From: Promethearchaeum sp. | GTDB lineage: Archaea; Asgardarchaeota; Lokiarchaeia; Sigyniarchaeales; Promethearchaeaceae | Direction of reading: 5' to 3' | Assembly (NCBI GenBank): GCA_030613185.1 | Contig: JAUWMK010000005.1 | Coordinates: forward strand, 1 to 32,394 | Length of the DNA stretch: 32,394 bases | Shown: piece by piece, positions 9,092 through 16,000 of the stretch | How positions within the stretch are numbered: the first letter of the stretch is position 1 | Layout: every line of letters begins with the position of its first letter | Translations under genes and position numbers: made by a program | The notes under the pieces: generated by a model | What the model was told of the DNA's origin: nothing | The model's input: the letters and a program-made list of their open reading frames with translations, nothing else | Databases searched by the model: none

Positions 9092-9763
9092 TTAATTTTT
9101 TTTTTTAAATTCATTAATTTCAATTAATGATGGACGATGATAATTATCGCTTGTAACTTCAAGATTATAAACTCTTTTTAGAAATCTTGCTAAAATATGA
9201 GCTGAGGCTCCCCAAATTGTGAATTGGTTCTTTGACATTGGGTCAATATAATTAAAACTTAAAACAAAAATTTTTTTTCCTGATTTGTTGGAAAAAGGGA
9301 TTTCAGTAAACAAATTCTCTTGTACAAGAAATTCTATTGGAATTCTAATCAAATCAGAAACTTCATTATGATTGATTTTAAAATCAGTTTTTTTAAGAAT
9401 CTTTATTATCCCAATGACAGGTCGAATTGTGTATCCCGTAAAAGTCGGAAAATCATCTAAACTTCCCAAAATTTCTATGTTTCTTTTATGGATTCCAATT
9501 TCTTCGTAAGTTTCTCGTAATGCTGTATCTTTTAATGTAATATCTGTTGATGTATCAAATTTTCCACCTGGAAAACTCATTTCACCTCTATGATGGTTCA
9601 ATTTTTTTGAGCGTGCGGTCATTAGAATTTGAAAACTTTTAGATTTAGGATAAATTGGAATTAAAATTGCGGATTTTTTAAGTTCTGGGATGTCTAATTT
9701 TTTTGGTTGAAATTGGTTTAATTTTTTGAGAATTAAACGATGGTCAAAATTAATAGAATCCAT
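9092..9763 (-). CDS. Nudix hydrolase, CoA pyrophosphatase-like
   Basis: This 223-residue protein has the Nudix box at about residues 66-91: GGKFDTSTD, then LKDTALRETYEEIGI with catalytic Arg83, Glu84, Glu87 and Glu88. The preceding HHRGEMSFPGG fits the CoA diphosphatase subgroup (NUDT7/YeaB type), which trims CoA to 3',5'-ADP and phosphopantetheine. The substrate assignment rests on that motif only. Its last codons overlap the T-tract just after the convergent beta-CASP gene, so the two genes end 12 nt apart. It diverges from the small basic protein gene at 9813. Confidence 0.88.
   Translation of the reverse strand: MDSINFDHRLILKKLNQFQPKKLDIPELKKSAILIPIYPKSKSFQILMTARSKKLNHHRGEMSFPGGKFDTSTDITLKDTALRETYEEIGIHKRNIEILGSLDDFPTFTGYTIRPVIGIIKILKKTDFKINHNEVSDLIRIPIEFLVQENLFTEIPFSNKSGKKIFVLSFNYIDPMSKNQFTIWGASAHILARFLKRVYNLEVTSDNYHRPSLIEINEFKKKN
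9096..9106 (+). terminator. T-tract terminator of the beta-CASP gene
   Basis: A run of 11 T residues begins 17 nt after the beta-CASP stop codon. Archaeal RNA polymerase stops on T-rich tracts, and the next gene is convergent. The run also encodes the terminal Lys codons of the Nudix gene on the other strand. Confidence 0.5.
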
Positions 9764-9799
9764 TAATTTGAAATAGTAATCGATTAAATTATAATGATT

Positions 9800-9806
9800 G
9801 GAGTGA
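9800..9806 (+). promoter_or_regulatory. Shine-Dalgarno site of the 9813 gene
   Basis: GGAGTGA lies 6 nt before the ATG at 9813. It closely matches the complement of the 3' end of 16S rRNA and fixes the start of the small basic protein. Many other genes here look leaderless, so this clear site is notable. Confidence 0.6.
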
Positions 9807-9812
9807 CCTTAA

Positions 9813-10139
9813 ATGCCATCTAAAAATCCGAAACATCAAAAAAAAATAACTCAAACTAAACCTATGGGAATAAAAAGCTCAAAAGAAACATGTTATGTGA
9901 GCGGATGTACTCTCCAGGCGACACATCACATTGCTCAATCTAATTTGGAAGGGCATCTTTCCAAATTGACTTGGAAATTAAAACAAAGTAATAAAAAGAC
10001 AAGAAAAGTAGCTTTATGTAAAAAACATAATAAAGATTATAAAAAATTGAAAGACAAAAATGAAAAATATTCAAAATTTAGAGATTTTGGCCCAAAAAGA
10101 CCTCCGAAACGGGAAAAAAGCCATAATTATATGGAATAA
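9813..10139 (+). CDS. Small basic protein with CX4C...CX2H putative zinc site
   Basis: This 108-residue, strongly Lys-rich protein has four candidate zinc ligands: Cys27 and Cys32 (CYVSGC), possibly His38 or His39, and Cys69 with His72 in ALCKKHNKDY. The rest is basic and probably disordered at both ends. The composition suggests a nucleic-acid or ribosome-associated protein, but I recognise no family. The start is supported by GGAGTGA 6 nt upstream. It is transcribed alone, divergent from the Nudix gene and convergent with the tiny membrane protein gene at 10149. Confidence 0.75.
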   Translation: MPSKNPKHQKKITQTKPMGIKSSKETCYVSGCTLQATHHIAQSNLEGHLSKLTWKLKQSNKKTRKVALCKKHNKDYKKLKDKNEKYSKFRDFGPKRPPKREKSHNYME

Positions 10140-10150
10140 TTTTTTTTTTT
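10140..10150 (+). terminator. T-tract between convergent genes
   Basis: Eleven T residues directly follow the stop of the 9813 gene and fit an archaeal intrinsic terminator. The tract reaches into the stop codon of the convergent 40-residue peptide gene. Confidence 0.5.
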
Positions 10151-10271
10151 AGGATCCGACCATATCAGAGAAATATTTTTGTATTAATTGATTCTGACCA
10201 AAAGTTAAGCCTAATGCGAGAAAAGCTAAGGATCCTAATAAATAAATAATACTAATCATAATTTTTCGCAT
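10149..10271 (-). CDS. 40-residue single-span membrane peptide
   Basis: A complete small frame runs from ATG 10271 to TAA 10149-10151. The product starts MRKIM, has one hydrophobic span (about residues 5-24, ISIIYLLGSLAFLALGLTF) and ends in a polar tail with NQLIQKYFSDMVGS. It lies 37 nt downstream of the coiled-coil protein gene on the same strand, so it may be co-transcribed. The pattern around the end of the span (LG, L, T, F, then NQxIQ) resembles the 37-residue peptide encoded at 3438-3551, suggesting a shared family of tiny membrane proteins. No known family is recognised. Confidence 0.5.
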   Translation of the reverse strand: MRKIMISIIYLLGSLAFLALGLTFGQNQLIQKYFSDMVGS

Positions 10272-10308
10272 AGTTTATCATTGTTAATAATAATTTAAAT
10301 AATTAAAA

Positions 10309-11298
10309 TTATTTTGGTCGTTTATTTTCAGTTAAAAATCTTTTTCTCTTTGTTCTGGTATACAATTCCAAAATTTTAACTCGCTGATAAGCTCGGTCTA
10401 TTTCATTCTTAATTTCTTTTTTTTGACTTTTAAACTCATCCTCATCGATTTCTCTAGTTTTATAACGTCCTTGTAAAAGGCGAATACGATTTTCTAATCT
10501 ATTTTTAACTGTTTTTTCCGAAGATAACCATCGAATAATATTGGCTCGTAAATCATTGAGTTCTTTTTCAGATTCTCTAAATACAGTAGAATATTCCATT
10601 CTTAATTGTTCATAAACATCTTTTTTTACTTTATGATATTTAAAAGCTCTTTTCAACTCAATTAATTGTTCACGTTGGACTTCGAGTTCTTCTTCTAATT
10701 CATCAATTCTGAACATACCTTTTGGTCCAAGTTCCGCCCTTAATTTTTCTTCTTTTTCATTAAATTCTTCTTTAATTACTTTAAATGCATTTAATTTTAA
10801 ATTTATCTCTTTAGCATAATCCATATCATATTCATATTTTTCCTCATCAAGGTCATCGTTTAGGTTTTTAAGTTTTTCCTTTAATTTCTTCTTTTTATCT
10901 TCAATGATTGCAAGTTTCATTTTACATTCAAGCTGATCTTTAATTTCTTCAGGTAATTCCACTTTTTTATTTTCAATTTTCTTTGAGTCTCCTTTCTTAT
11001 TCTTATCCTTTTCAATCTCTTCGAGGGATAAGACAGTATCTTCTAAGGATTCCTGAGATCCTTCTTTTACCATGAATGGTGTATCCGAATCATTTTTTTC
11101 CTTTTTTTTTTTTGATAGATTTTTTAAAAATCCTAAATCCTTATCTACTTCTTGTTCTATCGATTCTTGTTCTTTCGATTTCTCGATTTTAGGCTTAGTA
11201 TTTTGAATTTTAGATCCACAAAAGATACAAAATTTATCAGAATCCCTAACCATTCTTCCACAGAATGGGCATGATATTTCTTTAAATGTTCGTCCCAT
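10309..11298 (-). CDS. Zinc-ribbon and coiled-coil protein
   Basis: This 329-residue protein begins with a four-cysteine zinc ribbon (Cys10, Cys13, Cys24, Cys27: SCPFCG and FCIFCGSK). A charged Lys/Glu linker follows (about 35-115), then a long highly charged helical region (about 118-310) that should form a coiled coil. There is no enzymatic domain. Proteins of this build are common in Asgard archaea, usually uncharacterised, and could be scaffolds. It starts at ATG 11298 and diverges from the SelB gene across 80 nt that contain AT-rich promoter-like boxes. Confidence 0.8.
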   Translation of the reverse strand: MGRTFKEISCPFCGRMVRDSDKFCIFCGSKIQNTKPKIEKSKEQESIEQEVDKDLGFLKNLSKKKKEKNDSDTPFMVKEGSQESLEDTVLSLEEIEKDKNKKGDSKKIENKKVELPEEIKDQLECKMKLAIIEDKKKKLKEKLKNLNDDLDEEKYEYDMDYAKEINLKLNAFKVIKEEFNEKEEKLRAELGPKGMFRIDELEEELEVQREQLIELKRAFKYHKVKKDVYEQLRMEYSTVFRESEKELNDLRANIIRWLSSEKTVKNRLENRIRLLQGRYKTREIDEDEFKSQKKEIKNEIDRAYQRVKILELYTRTKRKRFLTENKRPK

Positions 11299-11378
11299 AT
11301 TTTATCAACATATTTTTTTTCTTAAGTTGATATAGTTTTTTTATTTAAAATAATTTAAGGGAGCCAGAATTTTCATAA

Positions 11379-12848
11379 ATGAATAGTATGAGTGATGAAA
11401 AAAATCTAACACCTGTTCACGTAGGGCTTTTAGGTCATATAGATGCTGGAAAAACTGAAATTGCTAAATGTTTAACAGAAATTGAATCAACAGCAGGTTT
11501 AGACAAGCATTCTCAGGCACAAAGAAGAGGAATCACTATAGACATGGGATTTACTTTTTTTCCTTTAGAAAACTATATGGTTACTTTAGTAGATGCTCCA
11601 GGACATGCGGATTTGATTCGTAGCGTAGTAAGTTGCGCAAATATTATAGATATTGGTTTTCTAGTTATTGATGCACTTCAAGGACCTCAAGTTCAAACTG
11701 GGGAACATTTTCTTATATTAGATCTCCTGAAAGTTCCTCAATTATTTATTTTAATAAATAAAATAGATTTAGTTGACAAAGATCGAATTCTTGAAGTGCG
11801 GAGAGATGTAAAAAAAATAATTAAGGGTACACGATTTGAAAAAAATCATAAAATTTTCGAAGTTTCTGCGAAGATTAATCTCGGATTTATGATATTAAAA
11901 GAAGAATTATTAGACACAATAAAAAACTTAGATCTTCTTCGTCAGAATGAAGAAACATTTAAATTTCTAATAGACCATCATTTTAAAAAGAAAGGTCAGG
12001 GTACAATTTTAACAGGTACAGTGATAAGTGGTAAAGCTAAAATTGGTCAAAATTTAATCATTCTTCCAGAAAAACTAACTGGAAAAATACGTTCAATTCA
12101 AAAATGGAAAAAAGAAAGTAATTTTATAGAAGCAGGTGATCGTTGTGGGATCTCAATATCAGATATAAATCCAGAACAGATTTCACGAGGATCTTTCGCA
12201 ACTGATAATGAATCTGATTATAATCAAAGCCAAATCTATGAAATTGAAGTAAAAATTCTTCCGTTATACAAACATTCAATAAAATTTGGTCAACATGTAA
12301 ATATAAATCATGGTATGATGGCATTAAATGGAAGAATTTATCCATATAGAAAGGATATCTGGAAAAATAAGGAAATAAATGTTCCATTATCTCTTAATTC
12401 TAATTTAAAAGTATTTAATGCAATATTGTGGATAGATAGGGTAGAATATGTAAAAAAAGGAGAATTTCTTCTATTAAGTCGGTTAGATCTTTCACCTAAA
12501 TCTCTACGAATAATGGGATCCAGCACAATTGTTCGAATTCTGAAAGAACCAACATATATGTTTAAAGAAAAGATAAAAAAAGGAAAAATTAAAGATGCGA
12601 AATATCGTACATCCAGTGTAATTGTTGAAAATTTAGCATTATCTGTTGAAGGTGCTCATACTATCTTAAATTTAGAAGCTGAAATGCCATTCGGTAAGAT
12701 TAAGTCAACTTTTGGTAAAAAAGGTAATGTAGAAGTTCTTATCAGAGAAAAATTAGAAGAAATAATTCCAATTACAAAAGATACTACTGTTTTTTTGAAG
12801 TTGTATAAAAAATTTAAGTTGGATAATTCAAAATCATATATCATTTAG
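11379..12848 (+). CDS. selB: Selenocysteine-specific elongation factor SelB
   Basis: This GTPase delivers selenocysteyl-tRNA to UGA codons marked by a SECIS element. The G motifs are GHIDAGKT (19-26), the SelB-typical RRGITIDMGF (49-58), VDAPGHADLIRS (71-82) and NKID (127-130). The RGITIDxGF form separates it from EF-Tu/EF1A and from aIF2 gamma. The length of 489 residues fits the archaeal/eukaryotic type, with a compact C-terminal domain instead of the bacterial winged helices. It implies that the genome decodes selenocysteine; no selenoprotein or tRNA-Sec was found in this window. The start may be ATG 11379 or ATG 11388. The stop overlaps that of the Roadblock gene by 4 nt. Confidence 0.93.
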   Translation: MNSMSDEKNLTPVHVGLLGHIDAGKTEIAKCLTEIESTAGLDKHSQAQRRGITIDMGFTFFPLENYMVTLVDAPGHADLIRSVVSCANIIDIGFLVIDALQGPQVQTGEHFLILDLLKVPQLFILINKIDLVDKDRILEVRRDVKKIIKGTRFEKNHKIFEVSAKINLGFMILKEELLDTIKNLDLLRQNEETFKFLIDHHFKKKGQGTILTGTVISGKAKIGQNLIILPEKLTGKIRSIQKWKKESNFIEAGDRCGISISDINPEQISRGSFATDNESDYNQSQIYEIEVKILPLYKHSIKFGQHVNINHGMMALNGRIYPYRKDIWKNKEINVPLSLNSNLKVFNAILWIDRVEYVKKGEFLLLSRLDLSPKSLRIMGSSTIVRILKEPTYMFKEKIKKGKIKDAKYRTSSVIVENLALSVEGAHTILNLEAEMPFGKIKSTFGKKGNVEVLIREKLEEIIPITKDTTVFLKLYKKFKLDNSKSYII

Positions 12849-13261
12849 TAAGTAGCTTCACCAATTTCAATATCTGCAAGTAATGCTGTCAATTTTCCAA
12901 AAGCTTTTGATAGACGATGAAAGTAATATCCTAATTTTGTTGCTTTTTTACTATGAGATAATAGCATAAATTCACTCTCTTCACTTGTTGTAATTATACT
13001 ATATCCGTCTTCACCTGTAATAACAATTTGTTTTAAATTTCCATATTCTAAACCTTGAGAAACTTTATTAGCTAAAGAAACAAGAGTTGCAGGAGAAGCA
13101 GAGTGCTGGTCTATATCTGTTGACGCATGAGTCGAACTTGCAATTCTTAGTCCAGTTTTAGTTACTAATGCAGTTCCTTCCAAATCAGTGGAACTTTCTA
13201 AGGCCTCAAGCATTCTATGTAGGTCTATTTGTAATCCTCGATCTAATTTTAATTCTGACAT
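12845..13261 (-). CDS. Roadblock/LC7 domain protein
   Basis: This single-domain protein of 138 residues has the longin-like Roadblock fold, seen in MglB and in dynein and Ragulator subunits, which typically bind small Ras-like GTPases. Recognisable elements are LHRMLEALESSTDLEGTALV near the N-terminus, TKTGLRIAS, and the central ITGEDGYSIITT strand pair. Such stand-alone proteins are abundant in Asgard archaea. I chose ATG 13261; a TTG five codons upstream (13276) is possible but less likely. The gene is convergent with selB, and the two stop codons overlap. No GTPase gene of the Ras family is next to it. Confidence 0.88.
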   Translation of the reverse strand: MSELKLDRGLQIDLHRMLEALESSTDLEGTALVTKTGLRIASSTHASTDIDQHSASPATLVSLANKVSQGLEYGNLKQIVITGEDGYSIITTSEESEFMLLSHSKKATKLGYYFHRLSKAFGKLTALLADIEIGEATY

Positions 13262-13389
13262 CGTTCCTAAGAACAATATATTTTTTAATTGTTAAATAAA
13301 TTTTGTGGAAAATATGCTTCTTTTAAAAAAAGAACCAATTACTAGATGGAGTATATGTTCTTATTATCATATATTTGTTGTTCGAAATT

Positions 13390-14382
13390 TTACATATCTT
13401 TATTTAAAAATTCTACTTCATTTGTTCCAGCCCATTTAAAGAATTCATCTTTTAACACTGGAAATATAAATCCACAAAGGCACAATCGATTGTAAATCAT
13501 ATTTTCAATTCCACAATCAGGACAATATTTCCTATTACAAGAAGGACAAAAGTTAGCGAATTTAATTTCTTCTCCGCACTTTGGACAATTTAATAGTTTG
13601 AAAATCATTTCTCCTCCATTTGATTGAGCTTTTTGCTTAAATAGAATTGTTTCTGTTTTATTTTCAATACCCAAATCATCTTCTCTATAATTTTCTAAGG
13701 ATTTTTTCTGAATATGTGCAGGAACTGGGACTTTTGACAATTCTTTATCAGGTTCAATCCACCTTTTTAATTTTTCTTTCCGTTTTTCTATATTTTTATG
13801 TCCATTTTTAATGATATGATCATCTAAATATCGTATTCGACTGTTTGGCTCTAAATAATCCTTATATTGCTCATTCTTGATAACAAATTCCCATTTATTG
13901 TTGAAATAGCGCTTAGAATGACCATTTATATACCATTGTGCATAGAAATATAAACCTGACAATAGAATAATTAAGAATAACTCAGTAAAGATGAATCTTA
14001 AATAACCTTGGAAATATAAAAAGGGGCTGCAAAAAATTGGAACAAACAAAATAAGAAATCTTAACAATTTTAAAGTCTTTTGAGCATCTTCATTTAAATT
14101 TAAAAAGCAATTTAAGCAATAACCACAGGATCGACAATTTCGATCAATTGGGATATGACAATGAGAACATGTTCTCCACCTAGAAATGGGTTCCCTCTTA
14201 AAAGAAGCATATTTTCCACATAATTTACAATAATATCCTTCAATTTTTAGATTTAAATTTGAAAGTTCTCTTTTATTCATTATTTCTTTCTTTAAATCAT
14301 TGAAAACTTTATCAATTTCTTTTTCATTAGGTATTTTCTTGTTTGGAAAATCCGGATTACTATTGTTTTCATCAGAAGTCAT
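13390..14382 (-). CDS. Membrane protein with N- and C-terminal zinc ribbons
   Basis: This 330-residue protein has a cysteine-rich N-terminal module (CxxC at 52/55, 72/75, 83/86 and 89/92). Two membrane spans follow (about 107-127 and 130-150), then a charged cytoplasmic stretch and a second cysteine-rich module near the C-terminus (CPKCG, CPSCNRKYCPDCG, CLCG). The arrangement resembles double zinc-ribbon membrane proteins of archaea with unknown role. It starts 5 nt after the shikimate kinase stop on the same strand, so the two are co-transcribed, though no functional link is apparent. Confidence 0.8.
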   Translation of the reverse strand: MTSDENNSNPDFPNKKIPNEKEIDKVFNDLKKEIMNKRELSNLNLKIEGYYCKLCGKYASFKREPISRWRTCSHCHIPIDRNCRSCGYCLNCFLNLNEDAQKTLKLLRFLILFVPIFCSPFLYFQGYLRFIFTELFLIILLSGLYFYAQWYINGHSKRYFNNKWEFVIKNEQYKDYLEPNSRIRYLDDHIIKNGHKNIEKRKEKLKRWIEPDKELSKVPVPAHIQKKSLENYREDDLGIENKTETILFKQKAQSNGGEMIFKLLNCPKCGEEIKFANFCPSCNRKYCPDCGIENMIYNRLCLCGFIFPVLKDEFFKWAGTNEVEFLNKDM

Positions 14383-14387
14383 TGTTA

Positions 14388-14900
14388 TTAATTTCCTAAG
14401 ATTCCTATTATTTCATTAACTATTTCGTCGATACTTTTATGATCGATTATGATTCGAAAAGAAGCGAATTTATCGTATAAAGACTTCCTTATTCGCAACA
14501 TATTTTCAATTTCATTTAAAGGATCTTCTTTATTTAACAGAGGTCTTTTTTCTTTCCCATCAGATATTGTATGTTTGAGAATTGTTTCTTTTGAAGCTTC
14601 TAATAATATTATAATTGATATTTGTTGAAGAATTTCCATGTTTTCTTTGTCTAATATAATCCCTCCTCCGCAAGAGATTACACAATTTTTTTTGTTTCTA
14701 AGTGACTTTATTTTTTCCCTCTCTAATGTTCTAAATTTTAATTCTCCTTCTTTAAAAATCTTTGAGATTGGCTTTCCTATCTGTTTTTCAATTAAATCAT
14801 CTACATCGATGAAATATCTTGTCATTTTATCAGCTAACCGTCTACCAATACTCGTTTTTCCTGTTCCCATGAATCCAATTAATGCAATATTTTCCTTCAT
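14388..14900 (-). CDS. aroK: Shikimate kinase, bacterial AroK type
   Basis: This 170-residue P-loop kinase phosphorylates shikimate at the 3-OH in aromatic amino acid synthesis. Walker A GFMGTGKT is at 9-16. The shikimate-site FIDVDDLIE (30-38), Arg57 in ELKFRTLE, the triple-Gly loop SCGGGII (76-82) and the lid KEKRPLL are all present. Most archaea use an unrelated GHMP-family shikimate kinase, so the AroK type points to an acquired or Asgard-specific variant. No other aromatic pathway gene is in the window. The start is ATG 14900. Confidence 0.92.
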   Translation of the reverse strand: MKENIALIGFMGTGKTSIGRRLADKMTRYFIDVDDLIEKQIGKPISKIFKEGELKFRTLEREKIKSLRNKKNCVISCGGGIILDKENMEILQQISIIILLEASKETILKHTISDGKEKRPLLNKEDPLNEIENMLRIRKSLYDKFASFRIIIDHKSIDEIVNEIIGILGN

Positions 14901-15139
14901 ATTAATTACCTCTCAACGATTTTTTTGCACTTGGGTAAATATATGATAGATTATCAAGTTTTTATTTTCAATGACCTCTCTCTTTCTATTGATTTCCAAT
15001 ACGATTAAAGGGATTCTAAATAGTCTTTCAAAGTTTTTAAAATAATCCCAAATAATGATAAATATTGAACATATTCTAAAGAATTAAGAAATTTGTCGCC
15101 CTCGCCTTCCTTTAGTTTTAGGAAAATTTTTCATAATGG

Positions 15140-16000
15140 GTGATCAAGATTATTACTGCATCTGAGTATTATGAAGATATCAAGCAATTTTCCCCGTTAA
15201 GTAGCGGAGATCCAATGTTGGATGTCCTTCTAAGAGGGGGTTTTGTTCCTGGACCAGTGTACTTCCTTTATGGCCCTAAAAAAATGCTATCTTCAATACT
15301 GATGAAGACTGCTGTAAATTCCTTAAAAAAAAGCGATGAAGAACAATCTTCTCATTTAATCGCATATATTGATGGAGAAAATCGTTTTGATCCATATCTG
15401 ATTTCAAAGCTTGCCGTTTCCAATCGTCTTAATCCGTCATCTCTACTTAAACAAATCATCGTTTCCCGAATTTTCACGTGGGATCAAATGGTGGAGGTGC
15501 TTTACGAGAAGCTTTCAACTATCCATGAAAATAGAATTAATCTTGTTTTAGTCGATGGAATAACTTCAATGTTTGAAAAAACGTCTCAATTAAGTGATTC
15601 TTTAAGAAAAAGAAGACAAAATGTTTCCATAAACCAAAAATCTCTTAATTCCAAAGCTTTTCAAGATTTGAAGATGATGTTTCTTGGTTTGAATAAGATC
15701 ATAGAACGTTTCAACCCAATTATCATTTTAACTGGGCCACTTCATTCAAAATCAGAGTATCGCCCTGCAGGGGGACATATATTATCACATTTTTCTGGAA
15801 TCATCGTAGGTATTCATGAAAATCTTAGATATGTTGATTATTCACTGGATCAGCATCCCTTTTTACCTCATCAAAATGAAAGATTTTGGAGATCTCCATT
15901 ATCTCGACAGAGTCCTCAAAAAAGAGTCGCATTTTCAAAAACTATCCATAATTTAACGCTTGACAAATATTTAACAAAATTCAGCAAAAATGATGAATAA
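15140..16000 (+). CDS. RecA/RadB-like protein with degenerate Walker A
   Basis: This 286-residue protein has the RecA-fold layout. PLSSGDPMLDVLLRGGFVPG (19-38) is the RadA/RadB entry segment, YFLYGPKKMLSS (41-52) stands at the Walker A position, AYIDGENRFDP (75-85) is a RadA-like strand, and NLVLVDGITSMFE (134-146) is Walker B. The Walker A Gly-Lys-Thr is missing (GPKKMLSS), so ATP hydrolysis is doubtful. The start is GTG at 15140; an in-frame stop lies two codons upstream. Its end overlaps the polymerase gene by 11 nt, indicating translational coupling. I infer an accessory, loader-like role for the PolB that follows, in the way ImuA accompanies a mutagenic polymerase in bacteria. Confidence 0.85.
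   Translation: MIKIITASEYYEDIKQFSPLSSGDPMLDVLLRGGFVPGPVYFLYGPKKMLSSILMKTAVNSLKKSDEEQSSHLIAYIDGENRFDPYLISKLAVSNRLNPSSLLKQIIVSRIFTWDQMVEVLYEKLSTIHENRINLVLVDGITSMFEKTSQLSDSLRKRRQNVSINQKSLNSKAFQDLKMMFLGLNKIIERFNPIIILTGPLHSKSEYRPAGGHILSHFSGIIVGIHENLRYVDYSLDQHPFLPHQNERFWRSPLSRQSPQKRVAFSKTIHNLTLDKYLTKFSKNDE

Noticed and set aside
12124-12844. Minus-strand open frames inside selB
   Set aside because: They are antisense to a well-supported gene and show no domain or ribosome-binding signal.
14901-15139. Possible tRNA or small RNA in the gap before the RecA-like gene
   Set aside because: No T-loop (GGTTCRA) or acceptor pairing could be found; the stretch is ordinary AT-rich DNA with a likely promoter.
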